From NCBI RefSeq assembly GCF_000701505.1, contig NZ_JNJB01000005.1:372001-436000 (forward strand): DNA of 64,000 bases, in the 5' to 3' direction. This DNA comes from Dyadobacter crusticola DSM 16708 (GTDB taxonomy: Bacteria; Bacteroidota; Bacteroidia; Cytophagales; Spirosomataceae). Under the pieces are notes generated by a model. It searched no databases, was not told the DNA's origin, and was given only the letters and a program-made list of their open reading frames with translations. The position numbers and the translations under genes are program-made. This document shows, piece by piece, positions 9,478 through 18,706 of this stretch; position 1 is the stretch's first letter, and the number at the start of each line of letters is the position of its first letter.

Positions 9478-12400
9478 TTACGTCTTGATCAGCCATTTGT
9501 AAATAGCCTCTTCCAATGTATCTTTTAATACCGGCTTGGTCAAATAATCGTCCATTCCTGCCTCAATGCACTTTTCTCTCTCTCCTACCACAGTGCCAGC
9601 GGTAAGCGCAATGATCGGTACGTGGCTGTTTTGTTCCAGGTCGCGAATACCGCGCGCGGCTTCGTATCCATTCATTTCCGGCATCTGAATGTCCATAAAA
9701 ATAATATCGGGCTTGTTTTTGTGAAAAGCATGGATTGCCTCACGCCCGTTAGCCGCTTCTATGATATTTGCATTGGGTACAATTTTCAGGAGCATCGATT
9801 TGACCAGCAACATGTTAATCAGGTGATCTTCTGCAATCAGCACCGTTATAGGTGAATCATTAATCTCGTGTTCAATCGTCGGCTCCTCTTTTTGCGGGGC
9901 AACTTCCTGTTTTTTACCTAAACTGGAAATCGCCGAAAAAAGCTGCTGGATCTTGACGGGTTTGAGCAAAAAATGCTGCACGTTCAGCTCCTCACGAACT
10001 GCATTCAGCATCTCATCTTCAAAAGAATCGTTGAGCAGAACGACAGGCTGCTGCTCAGCGCCGGGTACCTGTAATTCCCTCATCCTCCGGATAGATTCGA
10101 CGCCGCCCATTCCGGGCATTTTGCAATCCATCAAAATTACGTCGAAGCTTTCTCCGCTGGTAAGCAAGTCGAGCGCCTCCTGCCCGCTTCTGGCATAAGT
10201 TGATCCGATGGCCTTGTTGGACAACATTTCTCGCAGGATCTTCCCATTGTTTTCGTTATCGTCCACGATCAGTATCTTCTTTACATCCTCCGCGTTTTCC
10301 CATTCAAACAGATCCTGACCTTCCACGGCGCTGAATGTCACGTCAAAAAAGAAGGTACTGCCTTTGTCAACGTCACTTTCGAGCTGTAAGTGGCTCTTCA
10401 TCAGGCCGAGCAGCCGGTTGGAAATGGTAAGTCCCAACCCGGTGCCGCCGAAACGTTTGGTCGTTGAAGAATCTTCCTGCGAAAATGCTTCGAAGATCCG
10501 CCGCTGATTCTGCGGCTCTATTCCAATACCGGTATCTCTCACCGAAAACCGGAATGTATAACGGTCCGGCTCCGATTTGGTCAACACCTCGATTTTCAGT
10601 TCGATCTCACCTGTGAGCGTGAATTTGACTGCATTGCTGAGCAGGTTAACCAGGATCTGGCGTAACCTAAGCGGATCGGCCCAGACGAAATGAGGTATTT
10701 CCGGCGGGATATTCAGCAACATTTCCAGCTGCTTTTGCTGCGCCTGGTAAGTTACCATATCTGATACCTGGCCGCATACTTCCAGCAGATCGGTTTTCTC
10801 CAATGTGAGATCCAGTTTTCCGGCCTCGATTTTCGAAAAGTCAAGAATGTCGTTGATGATATCCAGGAGCGAATTCGCCGACTGAAAAACCATCGACATA
10901 TATTGTTGCTGCGTCTCGTCCAAATTGGTCTTCATCAGCAGATCCGTAAACCCTACGACCCCATTGAGCGGTGTCCTGATCTCGTGGCTCATATTCGCCA
11001 GGAATTCAGATTTTAGCTTGCTGGCTGCCTCTGCATGCTCGCGCGCTTCCAGCAGCTCCATTTCGGCGCGTTTCCTGGTAGTAATATCCCGGATAACTGC
11101 CTGTATAATATCCTGATCATTTACATTGATCGAATTCAGCAGTACTTCGGCGATGAAGCTTTCCTTCTTTTTGCCAAACCTCCGGTAAACCCACTCAAAG
11201 CTGTGGCTTCCTTTCTGGTAGACAGAATCGATGTGGAAGCCGGAGACACGCACTGCAGTTTGTTCTTCATCTTCCCGGCTTGACAAATCGCCCAGCTCCA
11301 TCTGCCGCAAAGTTTCAACGGAATCCAACCCGAACATCCGCAACGCAGCTTCGTTACAATCCAGGTAACCGCTTCTGTTAAAAAGCATCACTGCATCGCT
11401 GGTGGAATCGTACAGGCTCCTGAACTTCGCCTCCGAATGCATAATCTCCACCTGCGCCTTCTTTTTGGTAGTAATATCCTGAAATGCACCATAAAGGCGC
11501 ACGCAAGTTCCGTCCTTCATTTCTGCTTTCCCGATGGTGCGCACCCAAACTTCATTGCCTTTCGCTGTCACGATCTGAAGTTCAAGGTCCCAGCCGGTAC
11601 CATGCAGCAAGCCCTCCTTCACCGCTTCCTCGATTGCATTCCTGCTCGCTCCTTCCTTGTAGAAATGGATCGCGGTGGCCACATCGGGCTGGTAATCTTC
11701 ATCGACTTCATGCATTTGCCGGGTCATGGAAGACCAGTACAGCTCGCTTGTTTTAGGATAAAGCTCCCACCCGCCGATCAATGCGACGTGGTTGGTTTGT
11801 TCCAGCATTTCGGTGATCCGCTGCAGCTCGTCAGCGGACTTTCTGCGGGCGGTGATATCCCGCTCGATCGCGATATAGTTTGTACAAACCCCGTCTTCGT
11901 TAAATACGGGGATTACTTTCAGGTCGATCCAGAACTTCTCTCCCGTTCTGGAATAGCAGAGGATTTCTTCTTCAACAACCAGCTTTTCTTTGCTGCGGTT
12001 GTAAATGCGTTCGATTGTTGCCAGGTCGGTTTCAGGACCTTTCAGCAGATCCGCCGGTTTTTGGCCCCGTGCTTCTTTACGGCTGTACCCCGAGCGTTGC
12101 TCGTAGGCTTTATTTACCCAGGTAATAAGTCCTTTTCCGTCGGTAATTACAATGTAATCGGTTGTATTGGAAGCCACAATGGCCAGCTCTCTTAACCTTT
12201 CGCGCGAGTTGCGCAGCTCGGTGATGTTGTGGCTCGTGAGAATGATCTCCTGGCTGGTTGGATCCACATTGGCTGTGGTGTTACTCCATGACCAGCTTCC
12301 GTCGCGATGCCTGATCCTGTGCTCCACTCCGCCAGGCAGCGGCTGGCCCGTTTCGATGGTTTCGCGGAGAGCCTTGTAGCAGATTTCGAAGTCATCGGGG

Positions 12401-13350
12401 TGAATGAATTCTGAAAACAAATGCCCGACAGTCTCCTCGATCGGGTGCCCATAAGTAGTTGTCCAGCTTGGCGATACATATGTAAAAACGCCTTTTCTGT
12501 TGACTGTAAAAAGCACATCCTGCATGTTGGATATCAGCACAGACAGGTCTTCTTCCACTTTGACCTGCTGGGTTATATCATAGCCAACGCAGAAAAGCTC
12601 CGTTACTTCTCCGGCTGCATTCGTTATTCCCGTGAATTCCCATTGTGTCGTTTTGATCCCGCCATTTGAACAATACTTCCTGAGCTTGACAGGATGCGGC
12701 ACATTGGGAACCGTGAGACAACGGGCACCGGTGCTCACGCATTTTTCTATATCCTGCGGAACAATGCCGGATATAGACGAAACGCCGAGAACATCCCGGC
12801 GATCGAGCTGAAATGATTTGCAGAAAAAATCATTGACATACACATAATTACCAGCCAGATCAATTCCCGCGACGTACACTGTCTGACTACTCAGAAAAGT
12901 ATGGTAGAGGCGACCTTCACTAACGGGCGCTCCGGTGATCCTGTCTGTTGCTTCAAACGCCGTGAGGATATAGCGCGCATTTGTCCCGGGATCCGAGAAA
13001 GCGAGAGAACGTACCTGTATATGCGCAATATTCCCTTCGGCACCGAACAAAACGATCGTGCTGTCGTGAGTCGCGCCACTTTGCGAAAAATGGTTAGCTG
13101 CATTCTCCCGGAAATAGCTGAACTGTACGCTACCTACCAGCTCAGAAATTGCCTGCTCTTCACTTTCCAGTTTTAAAAAACGGGCGAGAAATTTGCTGAG
13201 CCTTGCATCGGCCCATTCATTTTGCGGATCGGAATGCTCCCAGATCAGAGTTCCGTCAATTGCTGCATTCTGTACAAAGTCAAATACGTTTTCATCCCTT
13301 TGCAGCAAATTGAAAAACTTCTTTCTAATCTTATTCATGATCAATGGCAT
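9478..13350 (-). CDS. Multi-PAS hybrid sensor histidine kinase with two receiver domains
   Basis: 1290 residues with no signal peptide or membrane helix, so cytoplasmic. About six consecutive PAS-like modules occupy 1-760, several ending in the PAC-type DIT(T/A)R(R/K) segment that connects to the next. The kinase core has a HisKA helix with phosphoacceptor H789 (MSHEIRTPLNG) and an HATPase_c domain with the G2 box TGLGLTISNRLLG. Two receiver domains follow with acceptors D1075 (ILMDCKMPGMGG) and D1220 (IFMDIQMPEMNG). No HPt domain is present. A second ATG at 13338 is an equally good start. First gene of the operon with the TPR kinase and the response regulator. PAS redundancy suggests integration of redox, light or ligand signals, but no cofactor can be named. 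Confidence 0.93.
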   Translation of the reverse strand: MPLIMNKIRKKFFNLLQRDENVFDFVQNAAIDGTLIWEHSDPQNEWADARLSKFLARFLKLESEEQAISELVGSVQFSYFRENAANHFSQSGATHDSTIVLFGAEGNIAHIQVRSLAFSDPGTNARYILTAFEATDRITGAPVSEGRLYHTFLSSQTVYVAGIDLAGNYVYVNDFFCKSFQLDRRDVLGVSSISGIVPQDIEKCVSTGARCLTVPNVPHPVKLRKYCSNGGIKTTQWEFTGITNAAGEVTELFCVGYDITQQVKVEEDLSVLISNMQDVLFTVNRKGVFTYVSPSWTTTYGHPIEETVGHLFSEFIHPDDFEICYKALRETIETGQPLPGGVEHRIRHRDGSWSWSNTTANVDPTSQEIILTSHNITELRNSRERLRELAIVASNTTDYIVITDGKGLITWVNKAYEQRSGYSRKEARGQKPADLLKGPETDLATIERIYNRSKEKLVVEEEILCYSRTGEKFWIDLKVIPVFNEDGVCTNYIAIERDITARRKSADELQRITEMLEQTNHVALIGGWELYPKTSELYWSSMTRQMHEVDEDYQPDVATAIHFYKEGASRNAIEEAVKEGLLHGTGWDLELQIVTAKGNEVWVRTIGKAEMKDGTCVRLYGAFQDITTKKKAQVEIMHSEAKFRSLYDSTSDAVMLFNRSGYLDCNEAALRMFGLDSVETLRQMELGDLSSREDEEQTAVRVSGFHIDSVYQKGSHSFEWVYRRFGKKKESFIAEVLLNSINVNDQDIIQAVIRDITTRKRAEMELLEAREHAEAASKLKSEFLANMSHEIRTPLNGVVGFTDLLMKTNLDETQQQYMSMVFQSANSLLDIINDILDFSKIEAGKLDLTLEKTDLLEVCGQVSDMVTYQAQQKQLEMLLNIPPEIPHFVWADPLRLRQILVNLLSNAVKFTLTGEIELKIEVLTKSEPDRYTFRFSVRDTGIGIEPQNQRRIFEAFSQEDSSTTKRFGGTGLGLTISNRLLGLMKSHLQLESDVDKGSTFFFDVTFSAVEGQDLFEWENAEDVKKILIVDDNENNGKILREMLSNKAIGSTYARSGQEALDLLTSGESFDVILMDCKMPGMGGVESIRRMRELQVPGAEQQPVVLLNDSFEDEMLNAVREELNVQHFLLKPVKIQQLFSAISSLGKKQEVAPQKEEPTIEHEINDSPITVLIAEDHLINMLLVKSMLLKIVPNANIIEAANGREAIHAFHKNKPDIIFMDIQMPEMNGYEAARGIRDLEQNSHVPIIALTAGTVVGEREKCIEAGMDDYLTKPVLKDTLEEAIYKWLIKT

Positions 13351-13584
13351 CCCAAATTTTCAGCGCAGGAGTGTCGCTCACTTTTAACCTTACAATATAT
13401 AGTTTTTTAGTTACTTAATATAAGAGAATGAATTACTTCGACAAACCTTAGCGCTTGCGTATTTTGATATTTCGCAGCCGCTACACCATTTTACCGGATT
13501 GATTATTTAATTTGATTTTTCAGTAAGCTTTATGAACGCGATCCTGACCAGCTTCATCGTGCTACTTATTTCAAAATTTCAAAT

Positions 13585-14949
13585 ATGCGACCATCCAGAC
13601 CAATCCTATCCCATTGCCGAAAAACAATATTGCTGGCCGCTCTGACACTGCCGGTATTTGCAAACGCACAAACCTTCTCACAAGCCAGCTCAAAGCTTTT
13701 AAAGAATGTCACTCTCATTGACGGAACCGGAGCTGCACCCCGGAAGAATGTCGATATTCTGATCGAAGGAAAAAGGATTAAAACGATCGGCAACAACCTC
13801 AAAGTCAAGGCCGATACCATCCTCACTTTGACGGGACAAACCGTAATCCCCTCCCTGATCTGCGCCCACGCGCATATCGGCACTCTGAAAGGGACTACTT
13901 CGAATGCGGAGAATTACACGAGGGAAAACATTTTGAGACAATTGCTGAAGTACCAGGACTATGGCGTCAGCGCAGTGCTTATAATGGGAACCGACCGGCC
14001 GCTGATCTTCAATGGACTGCGCGATTCAACTGTCGCGGGGTTGCTGCCTGGCGCAAGATTATTTTCGGCCGGGTTCGGGTTCAACACGCCGGATCCAAAT
14101 CCAGGATCTTGGATGAACCTGCTGCAAAGACCTGCGACGCCGGAAGAAGTGCCTGCAATGGTGGAGAAAGTGGCTGCTTTGAAACCTACTGTCCTGAAAA
14201 TGTGGGTAGACGATCACGGTGGCGGGCAGAAAATGAAGCCTGAAATTTACAAAGCGATCATCAGTGAAGCGCACAAAAGGAATATCCGCGTGGCTGCGCA
14301 CCTCTTCTACGCCGAAGATGCCAGTGCATTGATCGACGCGGGGCTGGATATCATCGCCCACAGTATCCGCGACAAAGAAGTTGATCAGGCACTTTTAACC
14401 AAAATGAAACAGAAGAATGTGGTTTACATTCCAACGCTGACGCTCGATGAATACCAGTTTGCCTACGCAGGGAATCCGAACTGGATCAATGAGCCGTTTT
14501 TCAAAAATTCACTTGAACCAGGTGTTTTCGAGATGATTACTGACATAAGTTATGGAGAGAAAATCAGGAACTCGCCTGACTATGCCCGCAATATGGAAGC
14601 AAACAAAATCGCGATGCGTAATCTTCAAAAAATCGCTGCGGCAGGTATCACAGTCGCACTCGGAACGGACTCCGGTGCTTTCCCTGTACGAACACAAGGA
14701 TTTACCGAACATCTTGAAATGGAAATGATGGTGGAATCGGGGATGGATGCGCTGCAGGTACTCACAGCAAGTACCAGAAATGCCGCACGCGCATTACAGA
14801 TAGACAAAGATTTTGGCACGCTGGAAGCAGGCAAGATAGCAGACCTGCTTATTCTTGATGGCGACCCGTCGGTAGATATACGGAATACACGTAAAATCAA
14901 GGCGGTTTGGAAGGAAGGGAAAATGGCAAGCAAAGGTCCGCTGAAATAA
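13585..14949 (+). CDS. Secreted amidohydrolase-family protein
   Basis: 454 residues; a signal peptide (hydrophobic 15-26, cleavage after ANAQ near 29) indicates export. The metal-dependent hydrolase barrel shows a HxH motif (CAHAHIG) where most relatives have D-A/T-H-x-H, a KMWVDDHG segment with the likely bridging lysine, AAHLFY and IAHS histidines, and LGTDSGAFP with the catalytic aspartate. The C terminus DFGTLEAGKIADLLILDGDP is typical of the imidazolonepropionase/Xaa-Pro-dipeptidase-like amidohydrolases. Substrate is unpredictable from sequence. The start ATG is chosen because the signal peptide follows at the normal distance. Stands alone between divergent signalling genes and the VOC gene. 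Confidence 0.87.
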   Translation: MRPSRPILSHCRKTILLAALTLPVFANAQTFSQASSKLLKNVTLIDGTGAAPRKNVDILIEGKRIKTIGNNLKVKADTILTLTGQTVIPSLICAHAHIGTLKGTTSNAENYTRENILRQLLKYQDYGVSAVLIMGTDRPLIFNGLRDSTVAGLLPGARLFSAGFGFNTPDPNPGSWMNLLQRPATPEEVPAMVEKVAALKPTVLKMWVDDHGGGQKMKPEIYKAIISEAHKRNIRVAAHLFYAEDASALIDAGLDIIAHSIRDKEVDQALLTKMKQKNVVYIPTLTLDEYQFAYAGNPNWINEPFFKNSLEPGVFEMITDISYGEKIRNSPDYARNMEANKIAMRNLQKIAAAGITVALGTDSGAFPVRTQGFTEHLEMEMMVESGMDALQVLTASTRNAARALQIDKDFGTLEAGKIADLLILDGDPSVDIRNTRKIKAVWKEGKMASKGPLK

Positions 14950-15025
14950 GGTTATTTTGCTGGCAGAATGGCTAAAAGCACATGATAACATCAAAACAAA
15001 TTGTTACAAAGACACTCCTTTTTTC

Positions 15026-15394
15026 ATGAAAATCGCATTTAAAAGACTGGATCACATTATGCTCTGCATTCCGGAAGGTACCGAGGAGCAGGCGCGGGAT
15101 TTCTATACCAATGTGCTTGGTCTGGAAGAATTGACAAACCTGGGCTACCCGCTACCAAACGGGGCGATCTGGTTTCAGATGGGCGACATTCAGCTGCATG
15201 TGAGGGCTGAAAAGAACCACGATGGCTCTTCCCAGCGTCATCCGGCATTTGAAGTACATAACCTGGAAGCAGCGCGGGCTGTATTGCAGGAACATGGAAT
15301 CGAGCTCAAAAATGAAAGCAAAATCCCGGATAGAAACAGATTTTCTTTCCGGGATCCATTTGGTAATCGCATTGAGCTGATCGAGATGCTGTGA
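15026..15394 (+). CDS. VOC-family (glyoxalase/dioxygenase-fold) protein
   Basis: 122 residues from the ATG at 15026; a TTG at 14957 in frame is not preferred. It has the beta-alpha-beta-beta-beta modules of the vicinal oxygen chelate fold: RLDHIMLCIP with the first metal-type His, MGDIQLHVRAE in the centre, HPAFEV, and the C-terminal FRDPFGNRIELIE strand with the conserved Glu. These give the usual His/Glu metal set. Small stand-alone members include lactoylglutathione lyase-like enzymes, fosfomycin-resistance proteins and dioxygenases; nothing here picks one. Its TGA stop at 15392-15394 is directly followed by the opposing stop of the alpha/beta hydrolase, in the palindrome TGATCA. Confidence 0.85.
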   Translation: MKIAFKRLDHIMLCIPEGTEEQARDFYTNVLGLEELTNLGYPLPNGAIWFQMGDIQLHVRAEKNHDGSSQRHPAFEVHNLEAARAVLQEHGIELKNESKIPDRNRFSFRDPFGNRIELIEML

Positions 15395-16276
15395 TCAGCC
15401 GATGATATCAGTATAAGGATTGCTGATCGTCACGATCTCTTCGTTGATAAATTGCACCAGGTTTTCATTCAGGCGCTCTTTATGGGTAACGAACAAACCG
15501 TGTGGTGCGCCTTCGTAAACAATGTACTCAGCCCCGGGCAGCATTTCAGAAGTCCGGTCGCTGCTTACTTTGATCGGAACAGTTTTGTCGGCTTCGCCGT
15601 GAATGATCAGAATGGGGACATCCAGCAGAGAAATTTCATCCCGAAAATCTGTTGCACTGAAACTGCGGATGCACTGTGTGGTAGCGCGGCCGGAAGCCTG
15701 CAATGCAAGGATACTGTGCCACTGCAGGATTTCATCGCTTACCGCATTGTTCAGCAGACTGTTCCCGTAAAAATCTTTCGCAAAACCAGCCAGGAAATGC
15801 GGGCGATCGTTTTCCACATCCTTTACAAAGCTGTCGAACAGGCTCTGCGGAACACCGTCAGGATTGTCATCCGTATGTAACATATAAGGAAGCACAGAGC
15901 TAATCAGCACAGCTTTGGATACGCGTGAGCTGCCGTACCTGCTCAGGTACCTCACTACTTCGCCTCCGCCCATTGAAAAACCGACCAGGGTAACTTCATT
16001 CAAATCGAGCGATTCGATAATTGCATTCAGGTCACCCGCCAGCGTATCATAATCGTATCCCGACCATGGTTTGTCTGACTTGCCAAAACCACGGCGGTCA
16101 TAACCAATGCAGCGGATGCCGTGCTTGGGTAATACATTGAACTGGTATTCCCACATTTCGTGGCTGAGTGGCCATCCTGATATAAAGATCACCGGCTTGC
16201 CCTGTCCCACTTCGTGAACAAACAATTTGACCGGTTCTCCCGAACTTCCAGCTGTTGATTCGATCAATTTCATCAT
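15395..16276 (-). CDS. Alpha/beta hydrolase, non-heme chloroperoxidase-like
   Basis: 293 residues, two tandem ATGs at the start (16276 and 16273). No signal peptide. Motifs in order: oxyanion region FISGWPLSHEMW, YDRRGFGKSDKP, nucleophile elbow GFSMGGGEV with S101, catalytic Asp in IIHGEADKTVP, and catalytic His in EGAPHGLF. The GWPLS and YDRRGFG(R/K)SDKPW patterns are those of the cofactor-free haloperoxidase/arylesterase subgroup. Actual substrate unknown; perhydrolase or esterase activity is most likely. Convergent with the VOC gene without any spacer, and divergent from the exopolysaccharide cluster. Confidence 0.9.
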   Translation of the reverse strand: MMKLIESTAGSSGEPVKLFVHEVGQGKPVIFISGWPLSHEMWEYQFNVLPKHGIRCIGYDRRGFGKSDKPWSGYDYDTLAGDLNAIIESLDLNEVTLVGFSMGGGEVVRYLSRYGSSRVSKAVLISSVLPYMLHTDDNPDGVPQSLFDSFVKDVENDRPHFLAGFAKDFYGNSLLNNAVSDEILQWHSILALQASGRATTQCIRSFSATDFRDEISLLDVPILIIHGEADKTVPIKVSSDRTSEMLPGAEYIVYEGAPHGLFVTHKERLNENLVQFINEEIVTISNPYTDIIG

Positions 16277-16447
16277 ATTGGTTTTTAGAATGGATTTTGG
16301 ACTTAAAATTAAAATCCGGCATAGAAGCCGCTGAGTACTACCCTACCATTTAAATTATCATTCCACCCATATACGAAAGCATAGCTCCGGGGAGTAAGTT
16401 ATTTGGCGAACAAAAGGGCAAAAAATCGCTTTTGGTAAAAGTAATCC

Positions 16448-16455
16448 TAAATTTG
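16448..16455 (+). promoter_or_regulatory. -7 element TAAATTTG upstream of the exopolysaccharide cluster
   Basis: Exact match to the Bacteroidota -7 consensus TAnnTTTG, followed by C, 33 bp before the ATG at 16489. A TTTG sits 13 nt upstream at 16431-16434, shorter than the usual 19-21 nt, so the -33 part is doubtful. Confidence 0.55.
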
Positions 16456-16488
16456 CCCCACATTCGACGTAGATAAGAACTTCACTTG

Positions 16489-17511
16489 ATGTTAAAGTAC
16501 CTGTACGGATTGCTGATCGGCATTGTCATTCTCGCCGGAATAGCCGAGGTTGTATTGAGAGTAAAATACGGCTTCTGCAATTCGCCTCTTTACGTTTCTG
16601 ATCCCGATTTCGAATATATCTATGCTCCCAATCAGGACGTGGAACGGTTTGGCCAGGTAATCCGGACAAACCAGTTTTCAATGCGGAATGAAGAGATACT
16701 TCCTTCTGATTCCCTGATTATCCTGCTCATCGGCGACTCTGTTGTAAACGGCGGCAGCCTTACCGACCAGGACAGCATCGCTTCCACAATCCTGGAAAAG
16801 CGTTTTCAACAAGATTTCAAAAAGCGCGTGCGGGTACTAAATATCTCCGCAGGCTCCTGGGGACCTGATAATGTGGCAGCTTACCTTAAGAAGTATGGGG
16901 TTTTTAAGGCAAAGCTGATGTGCCTGGTGACGAGCAGCCACGACGCCCACGATATCATGTCGCACCAAAGTCCGGTTGGGATTGATCCCGGCTGGCCTGA
17001 CAAGCAGTATAAAGTAGCCTTGTACGAGCTGTGGGACAGGTACCGATGGATTTTCTTCTATTATATAGATACTGTTCTGTTTACCAAAGAACCCGAAAAG
17101 CCTGCAATCACTGCGCAAAGCAAACCCGAGCCGGTCAAAGCAGATACCGTGCAACTCGATTCCACGAGACAGCAAACGCTGAATCAGGCCGGGATCAGAA
17201 AACCAGGTATCGACTTCAATCCGGGCTACCAACAGTTGCTCGACATTGCGAAAGCAAACCATATCCCATTTTTCATTTACCTGCATCCCGAAATTTCAGA
17301 AGTCGAAATGGGGCATTTCAATGATCAGGGAAAAGAGATCATCGCATTCGCAAAAGAAAACGATGTGCGGCTGATCAATGAATTACAGCTGGGGGTATCT
17401 ACCAAATTGTATCGCAAAATGGATCTCGTGCATTACAATCCGCAAGGACAGATATTTATGGCTGATAACCTGTATCCATTGTTCCAGGAATACTTAAACC
17501 TGCCCAGATAA
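16489..17511 (+). CDS. Membrane-anchored SGNH/GDSL-hydrolase-like protein
   Basis: 340 residues from the ATG at 16489, preferred over the TTG directly before it. An N-terminal membrane helix (about 3-22) anchors a domain with the SGNH block I motif LLIGDSVVNGG (nucleophile Ser in GDS) near residue 83 and a C-terminal DxxH motif in MDLVHYNPQG. Both ends of the catalytic triad are therefore present, separated by an Asp/Pro-rich insertion around 200-225. Such proteins in polysaccharide clusters are often O-acetyl esterases or acyl-modifying enzymes. Its TAA overlaps the ATG of the next glycosyltransferase by one base (TAATG), indicating translational coupling and a role in the same pathway. Confidence 0.78.
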   Translation: MLKYLYGLLIGIVILAGIAEVVLRVKYGFCNSPLYVSDPDFEYIYAPNQDVERFGQVIRTNQFSMRNEEILPSDSLIILLIGDSVVNGGSLTDQDSIASTILEKRFQQDFKKRVRVLNISAGSWGPDNVAAYLKKYGVFKAKLMCLVTSSHDAHDIMSHQSPVGIDPGWPDKQYKVALYELWDRYRWIFFYYIDTVLFTKEPEKPAITAQSKPEPVKADTVQLDSTRQQTLNQAGIRKPGIDFNPGYQQLLDIAKANHIPFFIYLHPEISEVEMGHFNDQGKEIIAFAKENDVRLINELQLGVSTKLYRKMDLVHYNPQGQIFMADNLYPLFQEYLNLPR

Positions 17512-18674
17512 TGCGTGTTCTAGTTGTACATAACCAGCTCTGGGCTCATTACAAGTCGAAGCTTTTCAGCGACCTGCACAAGGTTTTCAAAAAGCAGGAG
17601 CCGGGCAGTCAGTTCCTGGTTGCGCAGATCGGGCTGTACGAAGCCAGCAGGGCTGTGATGCAGAATGACGAAAAAATTAGTTACGAGTACCCTTATCAGC
17701 TGCTTTTCAACAAAAGTCTGGATCAGATCACAATGGCTGAGCGGCGGGCGGCGCTTTTTCAGGTCTTCAGAGAATTTAAGCCGGATGTGCTCAATATCAC
17801 CGGTTGGGGCGATATAGCGCAGGTGCAGCTGATGTTTTATGCCAAATGGAAAGGTGTCAAAGTGGTGATTTCATCGGAATCATCCTCCCAGGACCATGTG
17901 CGTTCCAGCTGGAAGGAGGCATTTAAAAGCTTCATCATCAAAAGAGGAAATGCGTTTTTCTGCTTTGGTAAAACCTCAGCTGATTACCTGGAAAGCCTGG
18001 GCGTGAAGCCGGAGCAAATTCCCGTGCGGAATGCTGCTGTGGTCGACGATCAGGTGATTATGGAAAATTATAGAAAGGCAAAATCCGCATTGAAAAACGC
18101 AGATACGTCGCAGAAGTTAACCCGGAGGTTTGTGTATGTTGGCAGGCTTGCGCCGGAGAAAAACCTGGAAATGCTGATCCGTGCATTCGCCGAAATCCAA
18201 AAACCGGAAATTGCGGTAAGTATGTGGGAGTTGCTGCTGGTGGGCGACGGTCCGGCCAGGGGTGCCTTGGAAACGCTTGCCCAAAAGCTCGGTGTGGACG
18301 AGAAGGTAATTTTCGCAGGCGGATTCCCCTGGTATGAAGTGCCGGGCTGGCTGGCACAAAGTGACGTGCTGATTTTGCCAAGCAAATCTGAACCCTGGGG
18401 ATTGGTAGTAAATGAAGCGATGGTTTGCGGAATGCCCGTGATCGTTTCAAATAAGTGCGGCTGTGCGCCTGACCTGGTCGGGAACGCCGGAAATGGCTTT
18501 ACATTCAATCCCGAAAACCAGAAGGAGCTTGAAACAGCGATGTTGTTTTTTGTAAGAAACCCTGGAAAGATAGCTGAGATGGGCGCAGTATCACTTGAAA
18601 AAATCAAACCGTTTTCTTCCGAAAAAGTAGCTGAGGAAATGGTAAAAACATACAAAATACTGGCGGAAGCGTAG
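17511..18674 (+). CDS. Glycosyltransferase family 4 (GT-B fold)
   Basis: 387 residues, no signal. The C-terminal donor-binding half is clear: FVYVGRLAPEKNLEMLIRAF starts it near residue 204, and the E-x7-E motif occurs in EPWGLVVNEAMVCGMPVIVS near 300. The N-terminal half is divergent, as usual for acceptor domains. GT4 enzymes are retaining transferases using nucleotide sugars at the cytoplasmic membrane. Start overlaps the stop of the SGNH gene by one base. A 32-bp gap separates it from a second GT4, so both belong to one operon. Confidence 0.9.
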   Translation: MRVLVVHNQLWAHYKSKLFSDLHKVFKKQEPGSQFLVAQIGLYEASRAVMQNDEKISYEYPYQLLFNKSLDQITMAERRAALFQVFREFKPDVLNITGWGDIAQVQLMFYAKWKGVKVVISSESSSQDHVRSSWKEAFKSFIIKRGNAFFCFGKTSADYLESLGVKPEQIPVRNAAVVDDQVIMENYRKAKSALKNADTSQKLTRRFVYVGRLAPEKNLEMLIRAFAEIQKPEIAVSMWELLLVGDGPARGALETLAQKLGVDEKVIFAGGFPWYEVPGWLAQSDVLILPSKSEPWGLVVNEAMVCGMPVIVSNKCGCAPDLVGNAGNGFTFNPENQKELETAMLFFVRNPGKIAEMGAVSLEKIKPFSSEKVAEEMVKTYKILAEA

Positions 18675-18706
18675 AAATCGCGGCGCCATTCACACTCACC
18701 AAAAGA

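Noticed and set aside
11437..12195. 252-codon plus-strand open frame inside the hybrid kinase
   Set aside because: Antisense to PAS domains; Cys/His-rich, unlike a folded protein, and without a family match.
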